A DNA stretch of 64,000 nucleotides from Kitasatospora purpeofusca (lineage in GTDB: Bacteria; Actinomycetota; Actinomycetes; Streptomycetales; Streptomycetaceae), in assembly GCF_000718025.1 (NCBI RefSeq), contig NZ_JODS01000038.1, forward strand, positions 1 to 64,000, read 5' to 3'. The notes beneath the pieces were generated by a model. That model did no database searches. It was not told where the DNA came from and saw only the letters and a program-made list of their open reading frames with translations. Below are positions 59,952-64,000 of this stretch, in pieces; position 1 is the stretch's first letter; every line of letters begins with the position of its first letter. The position numbers and the translations under genes are program-made.

Positions 59952-59980
59952 GGGCGGCACAAGAGGTGTCCACTGGGCAC

Positions 59981-60673
59981 ATGACCACCAGCCCAGCCGG
60001 TCCGCCCGCCGACCCCGGCGCTCCCGCCGAACCCGGCAGTTCCGCCGCCGCCGTCCCGGTCGCCCCCGCGGACGACCACGAGACGCCGGAGGTGGCCGGC
60101 CTCGCCCTGAGGCTGCGTGAGCACCGGCTCGGCAGCCGCCTCACGCTGGAGGTCGCCGCCGCCCGGGTCGGTCTCTCCCCAGCCTACTTGTCCCGACTGG
60201 AGACCGGGCGCCGACAGCCCTCCCTGCCCGTCCTGCTCGGCCTCGCCCGCGCGTACGGCACCTCCGTCTCCGGTCTGCTCGGCGAGGCGTTCACCGAGCC
60301 CGACCCGGTGGTGCGCGGCGGCGCGATCGAACCGGGCCGGGCCGGCGGCTGGGGCTACCGGCGGGCCGGCGCGCCCGGCCGGGCGATGCAGGCGCTGCGC
60401 GTGCACGTCCCCCCGGGCGTGCAGGACGCGGTGGTCCGGGTCCACCCGGGCGAGGAGTGGCTGTACGTGCTCCGCGGCCGGCTCCGGCTGACCCTCGGCG
60501 AGCGGGTCCACCTGCTCGACGAGGGCGACTCGGCGCACTTCGACTCGCTCACCCCGCACTGCATCGCCGCCGACTCCTCGTCCGGGGTCGAGCTGCTCTT
60601 CATGCACACCCTGCTGCAGAGCCCCGGCGGCGAACTCTGCCTCGGCGGCGGCCCCGCCGCCCCGCACCACTGA
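59981..60673 (+). CDS. XRE family regulator with cupin sensor domain
   Basis: 230 residues. A disordered Pro/Ala head (1-38) precedes an HTH_XRE (LRLREHRLGSRLTLEVAAAR, VGLSPAYLSRLETGRRQPSL) and a C-terminal cupin barrel (VHPGEEWLYVLRGRLRLTLG, GDSAHFDSLTPHCI). Such proteins bind small metabolites in the cupin and control the adjacent genes. Start is ATG 59981, with only a weak ribosome site. A palindrome (59935-59951) just upstream is a likely operator. It lies between poxB and a DUF6126 gene, both candidate targets. Confidence 0.92.
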   Translation: MTTSPAGPPADPGAPAEPGSSAAAVPVAPADDHETPEVAGLALRLREHRLGSRLTLEVAAARVGLSPAYLSRLETGRRQPSLPVLLGLARAYGTSVSGLLGEAFTEPDPVVRGGAIEPGRAGGWGYRRAGAPGRAMQALRVHVPPGVQDAVVRVHPGEEWLYVLRGRLRLTLGERVHLLDEGDSAHFDSLTPHCIAADSSSGVELLFMHTLLQSPGGELCLGGGPAAPHH

Positions 60674-60704
60674 CCCGACGTCAGGACATCCGGAGGAGAT
60701 CCCC

Positions 60705-60947
60705 ATGGCCGATCCCACCACCACCGAGACCGGGGCTGTGTCCGCCCCCGCCGCAGTCGCCCCCGCCCCCGCCGCCGCCGGGGTGCCCGCACCCGCGGCC
60801 GTGCGCGCGAAGCCGGCCAAGACCATCGACGCGGGCAAGCAGGCCAACCGCCGCATCGGCGTCCGCCTGGTGATCTACACCGTCGCCACCCATGCCTTCG
60901 CCGGCTTCATCCTGCTCCTCTTCGAGCTGGGCAACCGCAACAAGTAG
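60705..60947 (+). CDS. DUF6126 small membrane protein
   Basis: 80 residues: an Ala/Pro-rich cytoplasmic head, a basic stretch (KQANRRIGVRL) and one C-terminal membrane helix, VIYTVATHAFAGFILLLFEL, ending GNRNK. It matches the small DUF6126 proteins that accompany XRE-cupin regulators in Streptomyces. ATG 60705 has GGAGGAG six bases upstream, a very strong site. Function is unknown; it may be a membrane accessory to the regulator or its target enzyme. Confidence 0.8.
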   Translation: MADPTTTETGAVSAPAAVAPAPAAAGVPAPAAVRAKPAKTIDAGKQANRRIGVRLVIYTVATHAFAGFILLLFELGNRNK

Positions 60948-60965
60948 CCCGCCGCCGAGGGTGGT

Positions 60966-62702
60966 TCAGCTCTCGCGGAGGATCCCGCAGAGGGCGTCCA
61001 GGGCGGCCGGGAAGGCGTGGTCGGACGGGGTCGCGTAGCCGACGACCAGGGCCGGCGGGGCGTCCGGTGCGTCGCCCGGTGTGTCGTTCGGCGAGGTGTC
61101 GGATGCGTTGTGCGGTGCGGCGTCCGGCCGGGCGTCCGGTGCGGCGGACAGGTCCAGGGCCCGTTCGGCGTCCGGCCGGGCCCGGTACCAGTCGAGCCCG
61201 GTGAGCACCAGGCCGGCCGCGCGGGCCCGCTCCAGCAGCTCCGCCTCCGGACGGGAGCCCGGCGGCAGCTGCAGGACGGCGTGCAGCCCGGCGGCGATCC
61301 CGGTGACCCGGACCTGCGGGGCCCGCTCGGCGAGCGCCGCGACCAGCAGGTCCCGGCGGCGCCGGTAGTGCAGCCGGCAGCGCCGCACATGCCGGTCGTA
61401 GCGGCCCGAGGTGATCAGCTCGGCGAAGGTCAGCTGGTCGGTCACCGGGCTCATGGTGTCCGCCAGGGCCTTGAGCCGGGCGACCGGTTCGACCAGCTCG
61501 TCCGGGAGGGCCAGCCAGGCCAGCCGCAGTCCGGGGGCCAGGCTCTTGGCGGCGGTGCCGCCGTACACCACGCGGTCCGGGTCGAGCGCCTGCATCGCGC
61601 CCAGCGGCTGCCGGTCGTAGCGGAACTCGCCGTCGTAGTCGTCCTCGATCACGTACCCGTCCCGCTCGCGGGCCCAGCGGACGGCCGCCGCCCGGCGGTC
61701 GGCGGCCAGCGCGGCGCCGCTCGGGAACTGGTGGGCCGGGGTGAGCAGCACCGCCCCCAGGTGCTCCGCGGTCCCGCCCGCCCCGCCCAGGTCGTCCAGC
61801 AGGTCGGTCCGGGCCCCGTTGCAGTCCAGCGGCAGCGGGGCGAGGCCGAGCCCGGCCGCGCGCAGCACCTCGCGCTGCGGCGGCAGGCCGTAGCCCTCGA
61901 CCGCGATCCGGCCCGCCCCTCGCCCGCGCAGCGCGGCGGCCAGCAGGCCGAGGCCCTGGCCGAAGCCGGCGCACACCAGCAGCCGGTCCGGGTCGGTGCG
62001 CACGCCCCGGACCCGGGCCAGGTAGTCGCTGAGCGCCTGCCGCAGCTCGATCCGGCCGAGCGGCGAGCCGTAGTCGAAGGCGTCGTGCGGGGCGACGGCC
62101 AGGGCCCGGCGGGCGCTGGCCAACCAGGCGCTGCGCGGGAACAGCGAGAGGTCGGGCCGCCCGGCGAGCAGGTCGTGCCGCCCGGTGGGGCGGCGGTCGG
62201 CGCGGACGGTGGCGGGGCGCCCGGCGGGCCGGGGCGCGGCGCGTTCGGCGACCGTGGTGCCGGAGCCCGGCCGCGAGCCGAGCCAGCCCTCGGCGGTCAG
62301 CTGCCCGTACGCCTCGACGACGGTGTTGCGGGCGATGCCGAGGTCCTCGCCGAGCGCCCGGGAGGACGGCAACCGGGTGCCCGGGGCGAGCCGACCGTCC
62401 TGGACGGCCTCGCGCAGCGCGTCCTCCAGGGCGGCGCGCAGCCCGGCCCCGGCGGCCCGGCGTTCGGTGAGGTCGAGGTGCAGGTCGCCGCCGAACGCCG
62501 TCCACGGCGCGTTGGCGCGGGCCCGGGCGCCGCGGGCCTCGCGCGGCGCATCGGGGGAGACCTCGGGGGAGACGTCGGGAGCGGCTGCGGGGGAGACGTC
62601 GGGAGCGGCGGCGGAGGTGTCCCGGGGGGCGCTCCTGGGGGTGTCGGGAGCGTTCCGGGGGGCGCTCGGCACGGGGCCGGGGGTCGTTCGGGGGCGGCTC
62701 AT
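60966..62702 (-). CDS. MocR/PdxR-type GntR regulator with aminotransferase domain
   Basis: 578 residues. After an Ala/Pro/Ser repeat head (APDVSPAAAPDVSPEVSPD, about 20-60) comes a GntR winged helix (GTRLPSSRALGEDLGIARNT...YGQLTAEGWL). A fold-type I aminotransferase-like domain follows, with the PLP lysine in GGTAAKSLAPGLRLAW and the aspartates of IEDDYDGEFRYD. PdxR-like proteins sense pyridoxal phosphate and switch pdxST or transport genes; others sense amino compounds. A 30-residue Asp/Ala/Pro insert breaks the C-terminal domain. ATG 62702 is used. It is divergent from the next gene, 84 bases away. Confidence 0.9.
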   Translation of the reverse strand: MSRPRTTPGPVPSAPRNAPDTPRSAPRDTSAAAPDVSPAAAPDVSPEVSPDAPREARGARARANAPWTAFGGDLHLDLTERRAAGAGLRAALEDALREAVQDGRLAPGTRLPSSRALGEDLGIARNTVVEAYGQLTAEGWLGSRPGSGTTVAERAAPRPAGRPATVRADRRPTGRHDLLAGRPDLSLFPRSAWLASARRALAVAPHDAFDYGSPLGRIELRQALSDYLARVRGVRTDPDRLLVCAGFGQGLGLLAAALRGRGAGRIAVEGYGLPPQREVLRAAGLGLAPLPLDCNGARTDLLDDLGGAGGTAEHLGAVLLTPAHQFPSGAALAADRRAAAVRWARERDGYVIEDDYDGEFRYDRQPLGAMQALDPDRVVYGGTAAKSLAPGLRLAWLALPDELVEPVARLKALADTMSPVTDQLTFAELITSGRYDRHVRRCRLHYRRRRDLLVAALAERAPQVRVTGIAAGLHAVLQLPPGSRPEAELLERARAAGLVLTGLDWYRARPDAERALDLSAAPDARPDAAPHNASDTSPNDTPGDAPDAPPALVVGYATPSDHAFPAALDALCGILRES

Positions 62703-62786
62703 GGCGGGATTATCCCCGCGCCCCCCGCGGCCCGCGGATCTCCGATACATTGCGCCGGACGCACGACCGCGGTGGGGGTGGCGAAC

Positions 62787-63770
62787 ATGGCTTACCAGTA
62801 CGGGAGTTCAGCGGTTCCGCGGCGAAGAAGGCGCCCCGGCGGCGGGGGCTGCCTCGGCGCCTTCCTGATGCTGCTCTGCTGCGCGGTGCTGGGCTACCCG
62901 CTGGCCCTGCCGGTCCTGCTGCCGGCCCTGATGGGCGCCCAGACCCCGCCCCAGCACGTCACCCCGGGGCAGGTCGCGATCCTGGTCGCCGTCTCCTGCG
63001 CGGTCGCCCTGCTGCTGGACTGGCAGGCCGCCCGGGGCCGCCGCCGGGTCGCGCCCTGGGTGGTGCCCGCCCGGGCGGCCGTACTGGCCGGCGCCTGCTC
63101 GCTGCTCGCCCACCTGGTCGGCGTGTACGCGGTGCCGAAGCTCCTCGGCACCCAGGACCCGGCCGCGGCGAACGGCTACGCGCTGCAGTGCCTCGCCGTC
63201 GGGGCCTTCGCCTGGGGGTGGCGGACCTCGGTCCGCGCCTGGTCCGGCGACCTGCTGGTGCGGCCGCCGGTCCGCCCGGCCCGCGCCGGTACCGGGCGTT
63301 CCGCCACCCGCACCACCACCGTCTCCCGGCCCTCGGCGGGGGAGGTGTGGGTGGCGATGGTGCCGTTCCGGGACCGGGCGGAGGCCGCCCGGCACTACTG
63401 CGTCGTGGTCGGCACCCGGTCCGGCTACGCCGAGGTGCTGCAGATCACCAGCAAGGACAAGGACCACCGGGACGACTACATCCGGATGGAGAACGAGGGC
63501 TGGGACCGCACCGGCAAGGCCTCCTGGGTCGAGATCGGGATGGCCCCGCGCCGGGTGCCCTACGAGAGCTTCCTCTCCGACCACCCGCAGGGCCCGTGCC
63601 CGCCGCGGATCTGGCGGGAGATCCAGCGCCGCCAGTCCGCCCTCGGCGCCGCCCGGACCCCGTCCCCGGCCCCGTCCCCGGCCCCGCGTCCGCGCCCGGT
63701 CGGCGGTCCGGCCCCGTCCGCCCGCGGCCCGCGCCGCCCCCCGACCTCCGCCCGCGGCCGCCAGCCCTGA
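62787..63770 (+). CDS. Membrane protein with C-terminal PemK-like beta-barrel domain
   Basis: 327 residues. Three or four helices (about 20-42, 52-72, 88-105 and 120-138) follow a short Gly/Arg head. The soluble part starts PSAGEVWVAMVPFRDR, then HYCVVVGTRSGYAEVLQITS and ASWVEIGMAPRRVPYESFL. The GEVWxxxxP...CVVV pattern resembles the SH3-like core of PemK/MazF toxins and related RNA-binding barrels; I do not claim nuclease activity. The C-terminus is a Pro/Arg-rich tail. ATG 62787 has GGTGGGGGTGG upstream. Confidence 0.65.
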   Translation: MAYQYGSSAVPRRRRRPGGGGCLGAFLMLLCCAVLGYPLALPVLLPALMGAQTPPQHVTPGQVAILVAVSCAVALLLDWQAARGRRRVAPWVVPARAAVLAGACSLLAHLVGVYAVPKLLGTQDPAAANGYALQCLAVGAFAWGWRTSVRAWSGDLLVRPPVRPARAGTGRSATRTTTVSRPSAGEVWVAMVPFRDRAEAARHYCVVVGTRSGYAEVLQITSKDKDHRDDYIRMENEGWDRTGKASWVEIGMAPRRVPYESFLSDHPQGPCPPRIWREIQRRQSALGAARTPSPAPSPAPRPRPVGGPAPSARGPRRPPTSARGRQP

Positions 63771-63794
63771 TCCTGATCCCGGCCCGGACCCGGT

Positions 63795-64000
63795 TCAGCT
63801 CCAGGTCGCGCCGGCCGGCTCCTGGACGGTCGCGTTGATCCGGTTGAAGAAGTTCGTCAGCCCGATCATCAGGATGATCGCCGAGAGCTGCTCCTCGTTG
63901 AAGTGGTCCGCCGCCGCGTCCCAGACCGCGTCCGGCACCGCCTGGCCGGAACGGTCGGCGATCCGGGTCGCCGCCTCGGTGAGTTCGAGCGCGGCCCGCT
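63795..64000 (-). CDS. AhpD/carboxymuconolactone decarboxylase-like protein, C-terminal fragment
   Basis: The leftward frame from the right edge gives about 68 residues: RAALELTEAATRIADRSG, then AADHFNEEQLSAIILMIGLT, NFFNRINATVQEPAGATWS and stop. It matches the C-terminal helices of AhpD-like alkylhydroperoxidase family proteins (AIxxxNFFNRxN). The CxxC active site, if present, and the start are off the window. It is convergent with the PemK-like gene. Confidence 0.85.
   Translation of the reverse strand, partial: RAALELTEAATRIADRSGQAVPDAVWDAAADHFNEEQLSAIILMIGLTNFFNRINATVQEPAGATWS

Noticed and set aside
55398..59960. 1520-residue leftward open frame and a similarly long rightward one (55673-60673)
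   Set aside because: Both are shadows of the HAD, GH65 and PoxB genes in GC-rich DNA. Only the last part of the rightward frame (59981-60673) is a real gene, the XRE-cupin regulator.

Overview
The window is a very GC-rich actinomycete chromosome segment. Streptomyces or Kitasatospora is the best guess, from the GTG/TTG starts, dense ATGA-overlapped operons, a SARP-type regulator and one rare TTA codon. The species is not determined. No integrase, transposase, CRISPR array or phage gene was seen.

Layout. 1-14.7 kb is mostly housekeeping: the end of a cold-shock gene, tRNA-Phe/Asp/Glu, a small metallopeptidase, a crcB-DUF190-crcB fluoride operon, a lipoprotein, a DEAD-box helicase with a long RGG tail, a PARG-like macrodomain protein, LtrA, a ricin-type lectin, a tyrosine phosphatase, an SDR, an AlkZ-like protein and a nucleotidyltransferase.

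14.9-20.7 kb is the most unusual block. A three-gene rightward operon encodes two membrane proteins and a TIR-like nucleotide-binding protein. The last residues of the second protein and the first residues of the third share a short motif (GNHFG.G.IDLS..K.VN). Next come two divergent genes whose products share a macro domain of the type found in Thoeris ThsA. One is membrane anchored; the other is fused behind a SARP-like DNA-binding region. I read this as a probable NAD/ADP-ribose-linked signalling or defence locus with a transcription-factor arm. The architecture is directly visible; the function is inference.

21-33.4 kb holds a sortase-anchored surface protein broken by a frameshift and a shortened repeat tract, a MarR/GbsR-like regulator divergent from a DUF4097 protein, the cydABDC cytochrome bd operon, and a LysR regulator.

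33.7-51.1 kb is a prenylated-phenazine (endophenazine-type) cluster. Rightward: ferredoxin, ferredoxin reductase, phzB-C-D-E-F-G-A and two overlapping small regulators. Leftward, convergent to these: an ABBA-type prenyltransferase and a complete mevalonate operon (mvk, mvaD, pmk, idi-2, hmgR, hmgS). The mevalonate genes supply dimethylallyl diphosphate, the phz genes make dihydrophenazine carboxylic acid, and the prenyltransferase joins them. A TTA codon at residue 12 of phzD suggests bldA control.

51.5-64 kb returns to housekeeping: tRNA-Lys, an LCP-family wall enzyme, a VOC protein, a beta-phosphoglucomutase/GH65 phosphorylase pair, a PoxB-like enzyme followed by an XRE-cupin regulator and a DUF6126 protein, a MocR-type regulator, a membrane protein with a PemK-like tail, and the end of an AhpD-like gene. 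Strand-mirrored long open frames are shadows caused by GC bias and are omitted.
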